Source of the DNA: Pseudomonas frederiksbergensis | GTDB lineage: Bacteria; Pseudomonadota; Gammaproteobacteria; Pseudomonadales; Pseudomonadaceae | Reading direction: 5' to 3' | Length of the DNA: 64,000 nucleotides | NCBI RefSeq assembly: GCF_003732665.1 | Contig: NZ_MOBP01000022.1 | Location: 62,001-126,000, forward strand | Part shown: positions 17,831 through 27,104 of the stretch, piece by piece | How the letters are laid out: every line of letters starts with the position of its first letter | How positions within the stretch are numbered: the stretch's first letter is position 1 | Position numbers and translations under genes: made by a program | The notes under the pieces: model-generated | Database searches by the model: none | What the model saw: only the letters and a program-made list of their open reading frames with translations | What the model was told of the DNA's origin: nothing

Positions 17831-19197
17831 GGCTTGGCGGCTTCCCGGGCAGAAATCAGCGCGGGTTTGGACAGTTTTTCCACTTGATCCCAGACCCGCA
17901 GGAAATTGCCACCCCACAGCTTGGCGATGTCCGCTTCGGAGTAACCGCGAGACAACAACTCGGCGGTGACGTTGCGGATTTCGCCAACGTTTTCCCAGCC
18001 TTTGACCCCGCCGCCTTCGTTGAAGTCGGAGCTGATGCCGACGTGGTCGATGCCGATCTTGCGCACCGTGTAATCGATGGCGTCGCCCAAATCCTTGAGG
18101 CTGGCCTTGGGTTCTTCGTCGAGGATCGCGTAGAGCTGGCTGGCGTACTCGCCGAACTTCTGCTCGGACCATGCGGCGATGATCGGGTCACCCGGCATCA
18201 GGGCGTAGGCGAGGTTCGGCAGTGGCGGCAGGTCGAAACGGGCGCGCAGGGCGTTGAGTTTGTCCTGGGTGCCTTGGGTCAGCGGGCGCAGGTATTGGGA
18301 GAAACCGACGATTTGCACCACGCCGCTGCTGTTCTTGATCAGCTGCAACTCCTTGTCGCTGAGGTTGCGCGGGATATCGACCATGGCGCGAGGTGCCGAG
18401 TGTGAGGCCACCAACGGCGCACGGCTCAATTGCGCGACTTGCTCCAGGGCCTTGGTCGACATCTGCGACACGTCGATGATCACGCCCAAATCATTCAGGC
18501 GCTGCACCGCTTGCTTGCCGATGTCCGACAAACCGTCGAGGGCGTCCGGTGAATCATTGAAGAACGGCAGCGGGCGCGAGGAGTCGGCCCAGTCGTTGTT
18601 GCCGACATAACTGAAGCCGAACATGCGCATGCCCCGGGCGGCCCACAGGTCCAGCAGGTTCAGGTCATGGCCCAGGGGATAGGCGTTGAGCATGCTCATG
18701 AAAATCGCGAACTTGCCTTCGCCGTGCAGGCGCCGGAAGTCGGCGGGGGTGTAGGCGATGGCGACCTGATTGGGGAAGTCGCGAACCATGCCGGAAATGA
18801 TCTTGTAACGGATCTCCTGCTGGTTGCGCGCTTCGGCGACAAAACCGGCAGTGGGTTTGTGCGGCGCGTTGGGGCCGTTCCACAATTCCGGCCAGCCGAA
18901 AATCGTCAGCGCCGCGCCAGACAGGCGTCCGCGATTGGCTTTGACCAGGTCGAACTGGCCGGTGCCGTCCTTGTCGATTTCGTTGCCGACGGTGCCAAAG
19001 TCCTGGGGCACGGTGATGTGGCTGTCGAACGAAAGCATGTGTTCGTGCAGCTCATCGGCCTGCTGGATGACTTTGAGCGGGTAGCCGGGGTTGTCCCTGA
19101 ACCAGTGATCCCAAACCGCAAAACCTGCACCGGCGCTGATCGCCAGGGCCAGCGGCAGGCCGATGTAAAGAGCCTTTTTTGAACGTGGTTTTGTCAT
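17827..19197 (-). CDS. pvdM: Periplasmic dipeptidase-like pyoverdine maturation protein PvdM
   Basis: Protein of 456 aa with an N-terminal signal/anchor helix (KKALYIGLPLALAISAGAGFAVW) and a membrane-dipeptidase (M19) fold. Metal-site motifs include FDSHIT (usual family form DGHND), VASHSAPRA and HVGISSDFNEGG. In P. aeruginosa PvdM is a periplasmic protein needed for chromophore maturation, with PvdP acting on ferribactin. I prefer the ATG at 19197 because GAG lies 6 nt upstream; an ATG two codons earlier (19203) is possible. First gene of pvdMNO, driven by the box at 19260-19283. Confidence 0.93.
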   Translation of the reverse strand: MTKPRSKKALYIGLPLALAISAGAGFAVWDHWFRDNPGYPLKVIQQADELHEHMLSFDSHITVPQDFGTVGNEIDKDGTGQFDLVKANRGRLSGAALTIFGWPELWNGPNAPHKPTAGFVAEARNQQEIRYKIISGMVRDFPNQVAIAYTPADFRRLHGEGKFAIFMSMLNAYPLGHDLNLLDLWAARGMRMFGFSYVGNNDWADSSRPLPFFNDSPDALDGLSDIGKQAVQRLNDLGVIIDVSQMSTKALEQVAQLSRAPLVASHSAPRAMVDIPRNLSDKELQLIKNSSGVVQIVGFSQYLRPLTQGTQDKLNALRARFDLPPLPNLAYALMPGDPIIAAWSEQKFGEYASQLYAILDEEPKASLKDLGDAIDYTVRKIGIDHVGISSDFNEGGGVKGWENVGEIRNVTAELLSRGYSEADIAKLWGGNFLRVWDQVEKLSKPALISAREAAKP

Positions 19198-19259
19198 TGC
19201 CATCTCAGTCAGGTTCGCCGCCCCGGTGCGGGCGCAGGGGCCTTTGCTATCTGGGAAGA

Positions 19260-19283
19260 ACGAGTGATCGACTGGGAAATTTA
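19260..19283 (-). promoter_or_regulatory. PvdS-type iron-starvation box of pvdM-pvdN-pvdO
   Basis: On the minus strand TAAAT (19283-19279), 16 nt, CGT (19262-19260), about 63 nt ahead of the pvdM start. Confidence 0.88.
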
Positions 19284-19300
19284 GGTGGATGTGATGGCCT

Positions 19301-19367
19301 CTTCGCGAGCAAGCCCGCTCCCACAAGGTTGATGTGATTCCTGTAGGAGCGAGGCTTGCCCGCGAAG
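19301..19367. repeat. REPIN inside the divergent pvdM/pvdP promoter region
   Basis: Two inverted REP palindromes (GCGAGCAAGCCCGCTCCCAC and its degenerate inverse) fill the space between the two PvdS boxes. Confidence 0.85.
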
Positions 19368-19371
19368 CTCT

Positions 19372-19395
19372 TAAATTTCTGGCGGCGATGAACGT
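19372..19395 (+). promoter_or_regulatory. PvdS-type iron-starvation box of pvdP
   Basis: TAAAT (19372-19376), 16 nt, CGT (19393-19395), 45 nt ahead of the pvdP start. Confidence 0.88.
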
Positions 19396-19440
19396 TCTAG
19401 CTTGGATAAAGCCTGCTTCATGGCTGACACAGGTAGGGCA

Positions 19441-21060
19441 ATGACGATTTCTCGACGATGGTTCATGGCGGGCCTGGCGCTGACCGGCGCCGCCGTGCCT
19501 GCGGCTTTTTATGGGCATCGCGAATGGACGAAGCCGGACCCGACGATCACCCCCGGTGAAGCGTCGTTCAATGTGGCGGACGTCGCCGGCCAACGCCTGG
19601 CGGATGCCTTGCGTGGGGTCTGGAGCATTCGTTTCGAGGGCCGCGATGCCGGTCTCGACGGCGTGCCCCGTGACGGCCTCGAAGTGTTTCTCGACATTGG
19701 CCATAAGGGCTGCGGGGTCAGTGGTTTTCTCGACACCGCCGAGCGTTTGCGCAGTGCCGATGCGCCGCGCTACCGGATCTTCGGCGACCTGGCCGACACC
19801 GATGCCGCGCAGTTGAGCTGGCGGCTGGTCGGTGCCAATGGCAGCACCGATTACGAATTCAACATGCGCCTGGACGAAGTCTGGGCCGCGTTTGGCAACG
19901 CCGGCAGCGGCAGCCTCAGTGGCCGGGTGTCGCGCCTTGATCGCCCGTTGGCCTTGCCGATGCAGGACAACCGCTTTATCGCGGTCAAACACCTGTTCCC
20001 CGAAGCCCGGGAGCGCACCGGGCTGAACCCGCCGCTGCTGGCGTGGCTGGTGTCGCCGGAGCATCGGTTGTTTCACCAGCTCTGGCATGCGTCCCGGGAC
20101 AAATGGCACACCCTGTCCGAAGACAAGCGCAATGCCCTGCGCGGCATTGGCTGGCAACCCGGACCCCGTGATCAGGAGCGCGATGCCCGGGGCAAGCACA
20201 AGGATCGCAACGGCTCGGGCGTCGATTTCTTTTTCATGCACCGGCACATGCTCGGCACCGCACGCTCGATGCAGGAGTTGCCGTCCTGGCAATACTTCCC
20301 GTTGCCGCAGCCGGAACTGGTGCGCGATCGCGTCGGTTTCGCCCGTTATTTCGACAACCACGACGGCACCGCGCTACCGCCGACCTGGCTGGCCGAAGGC
20401 GATGACGAATACACCCAATGGGTCGCCGATCTGAAGACCGCCGAGACGTATCAAACCAATTTCCAGGTCTGGGAATCGCAGTACCGTGATCCGCAGTACC
20501 TGTCGAAGTTGACCCTGGGCCAGTTCGGTTCCGAAGTGGAACTGGGCCTGCACGACTGGCTGCACATGCGTTGGGCCTCGGTGCCCCGCGATCCTTCCAA
20601 CGGTGCGCCAGTGCCGCTGGCCCGGGACCTGGACGACTTTGCCGCACGCTGGTTCGCCCCGGAAAACGACTTCCTCGGCGATCCGTTTTCCTCCCACGTA
20701 AACCCGGTGTTCTGGCATTTCCATGGCTGGATCGATGACCGAGTGGAAGACTGGTTCCGCGCCCATGAGCGTTTCCATCCGGGTGAAGTCAGTCGTCTGG
20801 AAGTCAACGGCGTGCACTGGTTTGCGCCGGGGCGCTGGGTTGAAGTCGATGACCCATGGCTCGGCCCGACCACCCACGGCTGCAGCACCACGCCGGGGTT
20901 GCAGGCCAACAAGTCCGTGGAAATGGACCCGGAAACCATGAAACTGGCCCTGCGCATCACCTTCGGCGAAGACGAAAAGAAACTCGCCGACCTGTTCCGC
21001 CGCGTGCCGAAACGGCCGTGGTATGCACGCAATTTGAAGGCCAAGGAACGTTCGGCCTGA
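19441..21060 (+). CDS. pvdP: Periplasmic tyrosinase PvdP, forms the pyoverdine chromophore
   Basis: Protein of 539 aa. It begins with a Tat-type signal (MTISRRWFMAGLALTGAAVPAA). The type-3 copper histidines are visible in the C-terminal tyrosinase part: FFFMHRHMLG, ELGLHDWLHMRW and HVNPVFWHFHGWIDD. PvdP oxidises the D-Tyr/diaminobutyrate unit of ferribactin to dihydropyoverdine. I chose the ATG at 19441, preceded by AGGTAGGG and 45 nt after the PvdS box; a start at 19402 would leave almost no leader. It is divergent from pvdM and convergent with opmQ across a REPIN array. Confidence 0.95.
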   Translation: MTISRRWFMAGLALTGAAVPAAFYGHREWTKPDPTITPGEASFNVADVAGQRLADALRGVWSIRFEGRDAGLDGVPRDGLEVFLDIGHKGCGVSGFLDTAERLRSADAPRYRIFGDLADTDAAQLSWRLVGANGSTDYEFNMRLDEVWAAFGNAGSGSLSGRVSRLDRPLALPMQDNRFIAVKHLFPEARERTGLNPPLLAWLVSPEHRLFHQLWHASRDKWHTLSEDKRNALRGIGWQPGPRDQERDARGKHKDRNGSGVDFFFMHRHMLGTARSMQELPSWQYFPLPQPELVRDRVGFARYFDNHDGTALPPTWLAEGDDEYTQWVADLKTAETYQTNFQVWESQYRDPQYLSKLTLGQFGSEVELGLHDWLHMRWASVPRDPSNGAPVPLARDLDDFAARWFAPENDFLGDPFSSHVNPVFWHFHGWIDDRVEDWFRAHERFHPGEVSRLEVNGVHWFAPGRWVEVDDPWLGPTTHGCSTTPGLQANKSVEMDPETMKLALRITFGEDEKKLADLFRRVPKRPWYARNLKAKERSA

Positions 21061-21078
21061 TACCGCGTTATCGTTCAT

Positions 21079-21709
21079 TCGCGAGCAAGCTCGCTCCCAC
21101 AATGGTTCTTCAGCGCACACAGAGTTTACGCCTGAAACACATCCCCTGTGGGAGCGGGCTTGCTCGCGAAGGGGTTATCACCTGCAACATCTATTAGCCT
21201 GACAGACCGCTTTCGCGAGCAAGCCCGCTCCCACAAGGGATCTTCAGCGCACACAGAATTTGCGCCTGACACAGATCCCCTGTGGGAGCGGGCTTGCTCG
21301 CGAAGGGGCCATCACCTGCAACATCTATGTGCCTGACAGACCGCTTTCGCGAGCAAGCCCGCTCCCACAATGGTTCTTCAGCGCACACAGGATTTGCGCC
21401 TGACACCGATCCCCTGTGGGAGCGGGCTTGCTCGCGAAGGGGTCATCACCTGCAACATCTATGTGCCTGACAGACCGCTTTCGCGAGCAGGCTCGCTCCC
21501 ACAAGGGATCTTCAGCGCACACAGAATTTGCGCCTGACACAGATCCCCTGTGGGAGCGGGCTTGCTCGCGAAGGGGCCATCACCTGCAACATCTATGTGC
21601 CTGACAGACCGCTTTCGCGAGCAAGCTCGCTCCCACAAGGGATCTTCAGTGGACACAGGATTTACGCCTGACACACATCCTCTGTGGGAGCGAGCTTGCT
21701 CGCGAAAGC
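21079..21709. repeat. Tandem REPIN array, five units of 134 bp
   Basis: Inverted REPs start at 21081, 21215, 21349, 21483 and 21617 and direct REPs at 21146, 21280, 21414, 21548 and 21682, an exact 134-bp period. The spacers are also conserved (TTCAGCGCACACAG and ATCACCTGCAACATCTAT blocks), so whole units were duplicated. The array fills the gap between convergent pvdP and opmQ and may act as a bidirectional terminator. Confidence 0.92.
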
Positions 21710-21728
21710 GGTCGGACTGCCAACGCGA

Positions 21729-23123
21729 TCACAACGCCTGCCACCCCCCACCCAACGCTTTGTACAACGCAATGCTCGCCTGCAGCCTCGATAGTCGCAG
21801 TTGCACATTCAAATCCTGCGCCGCGTACAGCGTGCGCTGGGTTTCCAGCACGGTCAGCAAATCCTCGGCGCCCGCCTGATAACGGCTCTGGGCAATGTTG
21901 AATGCGGTTTGCGCCTGGCTCAACTCTTCACCTTGCCACTGTCGCTGTTGATTCAGCCCACGAATGCTGTTGAGGGCTTTTTCGACGTCGGCGAAGCCGT
22001 TGATGATCGCGCCGCGATAGGTGGCCAGCAGTTCTTCCTGTCGCGCCGTGGCTTTGTCGCGTTCGGCGCCGAGGCGGCCGTTGTTGAAGATTGGCGCGAC
22101 CAGTCCGGCGGTGAGGTTGTAGAACGGGCTGCGCATGATGTCGGAGAAGCTGTTGGCCCCCGAACCGATGTTGGCGCTCAGGGTGACGGTCGGCAGCATG
22201 GCGGCGCGGGCGACGGTGACGTCGGCCTGGGCGGCTGCCAGTTGCGCTTCGGCGCGGGCGATGTCCGGGCGACGGCTCAGCAGTTCGCTGGGCAGGCCGG
22301 TGCCGATACTCGGCCATTGCAGGCTATCGAACGCTTCCTGACTCAGGCTCAGCTCCTGAACCGGCCGGCCGAGGAGGGTGGCGAGGCTGATCAACGCGTC
22401 CTGGGCCTGTTGCTGCACCAGTGGCAATTGCCGTTGTTGGGCGGCCACCAGGCTCTTCTGCTGGGCCAGTTCCAGGGCCGTGGCTGAGCCTGAGTCGAAG
22501 CGGGTCTGCACCAGTTTCAAGACGTTTTGCGCATTGGCCAGGTTCAACTCGGCGATGCGACTTTGTTCACGCAAAGACAAGGCTTGCGCATAGCTGCTGG
22601 CCACGCCGCTGAGCAAAGTCAGCTCCACTGTCGCTTGATCAAACTCGCTGGCCTTCAACCCAAACTGCGCACTGTCCCGGGACGCCCGTTTACCGCCCCA
22701 GAAATCGATTTCATAACTCGCACTGAGATTGGCATCAAAGTAATCCACCGCCTGGTTGCTACTGTCGGCATCGAGCTGACTGTAGCCATTGCCCCGCAGC
22801 AATTTCTGCCGGTTGGCATTGCCCGCCGCTTTAATTTCCGGCAACTGCGAACCCCCGGCAATTACCGTCCCGGCCTGGGCCTGGCGCACCCGGGCGACCG
22901 CTGCCGCCAGGTCAAAACTGCCGACCCGGGCCTGTTCAATCAGGCGATCCAGTTGCGGGCTGCCGAACTGCGTCCACCATTGCCGGTTATCCAGCGTGGC
23001 GCTGTCGCTGTGGGGCGATTGCCAGGTGGCGGGCGGTGCGAGGCCGCTGTCCGGGCGCGGGGCAGGGTTGGCGCAGGCGCCGAGCAGCAGGCAGAGGGTC
23101 AATAGACTGAGGGGCGGCTTCAT
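21729..23123 (-). CDS. opmQ: Outer-membrane factor of the PvdRT-OpmQ efflux system
   Basis: Outer-membrane lipoprotein of 464 aa of the OprM/NodT family. It has a lipoprotein signal (SLLTLCLLLGAC, Cys as lipidation site), two OEP repeats and typical motifs (FWGGKRASRDSAQ; RYQAGAEDLLTVLETQRTLYAAQ). PvdRT-OpmQ secretes new pyoverdine and recycles or expels pyoverdine from the periplasm. The start at 23123 lies 7 nt beyond the pvdT stop, so it closes the pvdR-pvdT-opmQ operon. An in-frame GTG upstream is less likely. Confidence 0.93.
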   Translation of the reverse strand: MKPPLSLLTLCLLLGACANPAPRPDSGLAPPATWQSPHSDSATLDNRQWWTQFGSPQLDRLIEQARVGSFDLAAAVARVRQAQAGTVIAGGSQLPEIKAAGNANRQKLLRGNGYSQLDADSSNQAVDYFDANLSASYEIDFWGGKRASRDSAQFGLKASEFDQATVELTLLSGVASSYAQALSLREQSRIAELNLANAQNVLKLVQTRFDSGSATALELAQQKSLVAAQQRQLPLVQQQAQDALISLATLLGRPVQELSLSQEAFDSLQWPSIGTGLPSELLSRRPDIARAEAQLAAAQADVTVARAAMLPTVTLSANIGSGANSFSDIMRSPFYNLTAGLVAPIFNNGRLGAERDKATARQEELLATYRGAIINGFADVEKALNSIRGLNQQRQWQGEELSQAQTAFNIAQSRYQAGAEDLLTVLETQRTLYAAQDLNVQLRLSRLQASIALYKALGGGWQAL

Positions 23124-23130
23124 AGGTCGA

Positions 23131-25104
23131 TCATTCACTGGTAAGGGCCGTGACCGGGTCGAGCCGGGCAGCTTTGCGGGCCGGCATGAAGCCGAAGACA
23201 ACACCGGTAACGAGGGCGCAGCCGAAGGCGCCGAGCACCGCCATCAAGGAAAACGCCACGGCGACTTCGCTCAGCACCAGCACGCCGCCGACGATCAGCG
23301 CCAGGGCAATCCCGGCCAGGCCGCCGACCACCGAGAGCATCACCGCTTCGGTGAGGAACTGGCGCAGGATGTCGCGTTGCCGGGCGCCGGTGGCCATGCG
23401 GATACCGATCTCGCGGGTGCGTTCGCGCACGGTCATGAGCATGATGTTCATCACGCCAATCCCGCCGACCAACAGCGAAATCGCTGCAATCGAACCGAGC
23501 ATCAGCGACAGGGTGTTCTGGGTCCGGGCCTCGGCCTGGATCATCGCCGCGTTGTTGGTCAGTTCGAAATCCTGCTTGCCGTTGTGCAGGCGCAGCATCA
23601 ATTGCTTGATCGCGATTTCCGCTTCCTTGACCTTGCGAGCGTCAGCCGCGGCGATGGCCACGTATTCCGGATTGTGCGTGCCGAACAGCCGCACACTGGC
23701 CGCCGAATAAGGAATGGCGATGCGGTTGTCGCTGTCGGTATCCCCGGAACTGGCACCTTTTTCCCCGAGCACGCCGACCACCTGGAACGGCACGTTTTCG
23801 ATGAGGATGTACTGGCCGATGGGGTTGGCGATGTCCTTGAGCAACTTGGTGCGCACCTTGTGCCCGATCACCGCCACGGCGGCGGCGTTCTGTTCGTCGG
23901 CCTCGGTGAAATAGCTGCCCTGGACCACCGGCCAATTGAAGATCGCCGGGAAATGGGTGTCGTTGCCGCCGACGTAACTCATGTGGTCGACGTTGCCAAA
24001 GCGTACCCCGGCCTCGGCGCCATTGACCGGCATGATCTGCCGGACTTGCGGCAGGCTGGCCAGGGTGGCGACGTCATCGAGGGTCACCACCCCCGGCGGC
24101 GTGCGCGGGTTTGGCGCCGAACCGCTGAGGTAAATGATGTTCGAGCCGAAGGCGCCCATCTGCGCCATGACCTGGCGTTTGCTGCCTTCACCGACCGCGA
24201 GCATGACCACCACCGACGCCACGCCGATGATGATCCCCAGCAAGGTCAACGCGGTGCGGAAGCGGTTGATCCACATCACCCGCCATGCCGCGTGCACTGC
24301 ATCCACCAGTTCACCTTTCCAGGCCCCGGTGGCTTCGGCGCCTTCACTGAGACGCTTGCGCAGGTCCACCGCTTGCAACGCACCGGGGTTGGCCGAGGTG
24401 TGTGCGGTGGGATCGTCGTGGGCGCTGTCGTGGATGATCAGGCCGTCGCGGATTTCGATGATGCGCTTGGCCCGGGCCGCCACTTCGCGGTCGTGGGTAA
24501 TCAGAATCACCACGTGGCCCTGGCTCGCCAGTTCGTCGAGCAGGGCCATGACCTCGGCGCCGCTGTGGCTGTCGAGGGCGCCGGTGGGTTCATCGGCGAG
24601 GATGATGTGGCCGCCGTTCATCAAGGCGCGGGCAATCGACACCCGCTGCTGCTGGCCGCCGGAGAGCTGGTGCGGACGGTTGCCGGTGCGCGAAGCCAGG
24701 CCGAGGCGGTCAAGCAGGGCGGCGGCGCGGGCGTGGCGTTCGGCGGCCGGGGTGCCGGCGTAGATCGCTGGCATCTCGACGTTTTCCTGAGCCGAGCCGG
24801 ACGGGATCAGGTGATAGCCCTGGAACACAAAACCGAAGGCTTCGCGGCGTAGCCAGGCCAGTTCATCGCTGTCGAGCTGGGCGACGTTTTCCCCGGCGAA
24901 GCGATACTCGCCCGAGGTTGGCCGGTCGAGGCAGCCGAGGATGTTCATCAACGTCGATTTGCCGGAGCCGGAAGCCCCGACAATCGCCACGAATTCGCCG
25001 GCATGGATCGCCAAGTCGATGCCGCGCAATACGTGAACTTCCGGAGCGTCGCCGCCGCCATAGGCCTTGCGGATGTCTTGCAGGTCGATCAAAGGCGTTT
25101 GCAT
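23131..25104 (-). CDS. pvdT: MacB-type ABC transporter of the PvdRT-OpmQ system
   Basis: Protein of 657 aa. The N-terminal ATPase has Walker A GASGSGKST, signature LSGGQQQR and Walker B HIILADEPTGALDS. A first TM helix (TALTLLGIIIGVASVVVML), a large periplasmic domain and three C-terminal helices follow, the MacB layout. It energises periplasmic pyoverdine export with PvdR and OpmQ. Its ATG directly follows the pvdR stop (TGAATG), which implies coupled translation. Confidence 0.95.
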   Translation of the reverse strand: MQTPLIDLQDIRKAYGGGDAPEVHVLRGIDLAIHAGEFVAIVGASGSGKSTLMNILGCLDRPTSGEYRFAGENVAQLDSDELAWLRREAFGFVFQGYHLIPSGSAQENVEMPAIYAGTPAAERHARAAALLDRLGLASRTGNRPHQLSGGQQQRVSIARALMNGGHIILADEPTGALDSHSGAEVMALLDELASQGHVVILITHDREVAARAKRIIEIRDGLIIHDSAHDDPTAHTSANPGALQAVDLRKRLSEGAEATGAWKGELVDAVHAAWRVMWINRFRTALTLLGIIIGVASVVVMLAVGEGSKRQVMAQMGAFGSNIIYLSGSAPNPRTPPGVVTLDDVATLASLPQVRQIMPVNGAEAGVRFGNVDHMSYVGGNDTHFPAIFNWPVVQGSYFTEADEQNAAAVAVIGHKVRTKLLKDIANPIGQYILIENVPFQVVGVLGEKGASSGDTDSDNRIAIPYSAASVRLFGTHNPEYVAIAAADARKVKEAEIAIKQLMLRLHNGKQDFELTNNAAMIQAEARTQNTLSLMLGSIAAISLLVGGIGVMNIMLMTVRERTREIGIRMATGARQRDILRQFLTEAVMLSVVGGLAGIALALIVGGVLVLSEVAVAFSLMAVLGAFGCALVTGVVFGFMPARKAARLDPVTALTSE

Positions 25105-26277
25105 TCAGCCGCCACTCCCGTCGGCCGGGCCGATCAACAGGTGATCGCCTTCTTCCAGGCCATCGACGATCTGCACTTTCAGACGATCACTGATGCCGGT
25201 GCGCACCACCCGTTGTTGGATGGCGCCGTTTTTCGCGACGACTTGCGCGGTCTGGCTGTCCGCCTGGGGGCCACCCTGCAACGCGGCAATCGGCGCGGTG
25301 AGGACGTTTTTCGCCTGGTTGGAAACGAAGAACACCTGGGTGGTCATCTCCGCCATCAAGGCGTTGTCGGCGTTATCGACGTCGAGCAACACCGTATAGA
25401 GCACCACGCGGCCGGTGCCGCTTTTACTCGAGCTGGCGGGACTGCCGCCGCCCTGGCTGGTCTGGTCCAGGGGTTTGGGCGGGATCGGCAGAATCTGCCG
25501 CACCGTGCTGCTCCAGCGTCGGTTACCGCCGCTCAACGTCGTGAACCAGGCGTTCATGCCGGGTTTGACGTGGCCGATGTCCGCTTCTGAAACTTCGGCC
25601 CAAACGGTCATTGGCGACAGTTTGGCGATACGCAAAATCAACGGCGTCTGTTGCTGGGCGTTGAGGGTCTGGCCTTCCCGGGCATCGAGGGCGACCACGG
25701 TTCCATTCATGGGCGCATAAATACGCGTGTAGCCGAGTTCAGCCTGATCGCTGCGCAGGCTGGCCTGGGCCTGGCGGATCTGCGCCTGGAACATGTCGAC
25801 CCGAGCCTGGGTGGCACGCAGTTCGGCCTGGGCGGTTTGCACGTCTTCGGTACGGGTGGCGCCACCGGCGGCGAGGTTCTGCTGGCGCTGGAATTTCTGT
25901 CGGGCCAGTTCATGCTGGGCCTTTTGTTCTTCGAGCTGGGCCTTGAGGTTGTCGATGGAATAACGCCCGGCGTCGAGTTTGGCCTGTTGGGTCGATGGGT
26001 CGATCTCCACCAGCAGGTCGCCTTCCTTGACCACATCGCCGACTTCCACATGGATCTTGTGGATCTGCCCCGAAGCCTGCGCACCGACATCGACATAACG
26101 TCGCGGTTGTAAGGTGCCGAGGGCCGTGACGCTGCTTTCGATGTCGCCACGGCTGACTTGCACCGTGGCGAACTGATCGCGGCCGGGGGGCAGGATCTGC
26201 CAGGCGGCGACGGCGATAACGGGGATCAGACACAGTGCTACAAGCAAGGCGCGTCGTGCGGTGCGGGGACGTTTCAT
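25105..26277 (-). CDS. pvdR: Periplasmic adaptor of the PvdRT-OpmQ system
   Basis: Membrane-fusion protein of 390 aa (MacA/HlyD family). It has an N-terminal anchor (ALLVALCLIPVIAVAAWQI), lipoyl half-motifs (YVDVGAQASGQIHKIHVEVG; ARIYAPMNGTVVALDAREGQ-like), an alpha-helical hairpin rich in Gln and Ala between them, and a beta-barrel. I chose the ATG at 26277 (MKRPRTARR). First gene of the operon, driven by the box at 26385-26408. Confidence 0.94.
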   Translation of the reverse strand: MKRPRTARRALLVALCLIPVIAVAAWQILPPGRDQFATVQVSRGDIESSVTALGTLQPRRYVDVGAQASGQIHKIHVEVGDVVKEGDLLVEIDPSTQQAKLDAGRYSIDNLKAQLEEQKAQHELARQKFQRQQNLAAGGATRTEDVQTAQAELRATQARVDMFQAQIRQAQASLRSDQAELGYTRIYAPMNGTVVALDAREGQTLNAQQQTPLILRIAKLSPMTVWAEVSEADIGHVKPGMNAWFTTLSGGNRRWSSTVRQILPIPPKPLDQTSQGGGSPASSSKSGTGRVVLYTVLLDVDNADNALMAEMTTQVFFVSNQAKNVLTAPIAALQGGPQADSQTAQVVAKNGAIQQRVVRTGISDRLKVQIVDGLEEGDHLLIGPADGSGG

Positions 26278-26384
26278 GCAGGGTTCCGGCCAATGGAATT
26301 CGGCCCGTCGCCCGCAAGCCGCACCCAATCGGGCGACAGTCGGGCGCTGTCGCAGGGCGACAGACACGGGGAGCTGTCCTGTAA

Positions 26385-26408
26385 ACGAGGCGGGAAGGGT
26401 GGAATTTA
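26385..26408 (-). promoter_or_regulatory. PvdS-type iron-starvation box of pvdRT-opmQ
   Basis: On the minus strand TAAAT (26408-26404), 16 nt, CGT (26387-26385), about 108 nt ahead of pvdR. Confidence 0.87.
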
Positions 26409-26484
26409 AGCGCGGAAACACGGAGTTACAGCTATAGCGGTGACTATTTATCGGGCAAACGGAAACAGCACTTTAAATCTATAT

Positions 26485-26503
26485 GAGAATTACTATAAAT
26501 TAC
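26485..26503. promoter_or_regulatory. Putative Fur box ahead of fpvI
   Basis: GAGAATTACTATAAATTAC matches 11 of 19 bases of the Fur consensus, inside an AT-rich stretch that differs from its surroundings. It lies about 95 nt ahead of the fpvI start and 80 nt from the pvdR box. Fur control of fpvI is known in P. aeruginosa. Confidence 0.5.
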
Positions 26504-26595
26504 GCGACTCAAATTGCCACCATCGTGCTACTGCCCATTTGGCGGTCGCGGATCTGGCTCAAGGACACAAACCGCACCCCGTGCGGCCGGGAGTC

Positions 26596-27078
26596 ATGTT
26601 GGAAAACTACTATCGAGAGCTGGTGTGTTTCCTGAACGCCAAGCTGGGCAACCGTCAGGTGGCCGAAGATGTGGTGCATGACGCTTATGTGCGGGTACTG
26701 GAACGTTCCAGCGACACGCCGATCGAGCAGCCCCGGGCCTTCCTTTATCGCACCGCACTCAATCTGGTGATCGACGACCATCGGCGCAATGCCCTGCGGC
26801 AAGTCGAATCCCTGGAAGTGCTCGATACCGAAGAGCGCTACTTCACTCCATCGCCGCACACCAGCCTTGATCACGGCCAACGCCTGGCCATGCTCCAGCG
26901 CGCCCTGGCAGAGTTGCCGAGGCTGTGCCGCGAGAGTTTTCTGCTGCGCAAGATCGATGGCCTGTCCCACCCCGAGATCGCCGAACACCTGGGGATTTCC
27001 CGGGCGCTGGTGGAAAAGCACATCGTCAACGCCATGAAACATTGCCGGGTGCGCATCAAGCAATGGGACGCCCATTGA
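26596..27078 (+). CDS. fpvI: ECF sigma factor FpvI (ferripyoverdine receptor regulation)
   Basis: ECF sigma-70 factor of 160 aa, the size I recall for P. aeruginosa FpvI. Region 2 is at AEDVVHDAYVRVLERS...RAFLYRTALNLVIDDHRR. Region 4 helix-turn-helix is at LSHPEIAEHLGISRALVEKHIVNAMKH. The position next to pvdR and pvdA matches PAO1 fpvI. In PAO1 FpvI is held by the anti-sigma FpvR and drives fpvA; no fpvR is present here. I chose the ATG at 26596 (GGGAG upstream); the longer reading back to 26440 would cross the Fur box. It is clearly not PvdS by sequence. Confidence 0.88.
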   Translation: MLENYYRELVCFLNAKLGNRQVAEDVVHDAYVRVLERSSDTPIEQPRAFLYRTALNLVIDDHRRNALRQVESLEVLDTEERYFTPSPHTSLDHGQRLAMLQRALAELPRLCRESFLLRKIDGLSHPEIAEHLGISRALVEKHIVNAMKHCRVRIKQWDAH

Positions 27079-27104
27079 TCCCCTCGGCCCGTAAAAAACA
27101 ACGC

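Noticed and set aside
21079..21709. CRISPR-like look of the repeat array near 21 kb (and near 56 kb)
   Set aside because: The repeated parts are REP palindromes with conserved, not unique, spacers; the unit is about 134 bp and no cas genes are present.
21148..21879. Short frames of about 62-109 codons inside the REPIN arrays
   Set aside because: They repeat the same MGAGLLAKG/REQARSH-type peptide because the DNA unit repeats; no ribosome sites or homology to known proteins.
26440..26595. 52-codon upstream extension of fpvI
   Set aside because: It crosses the putative Fur box and AT-rich promoter; the ATG at 26596 has a ribosome site and gives the known FpvI length.
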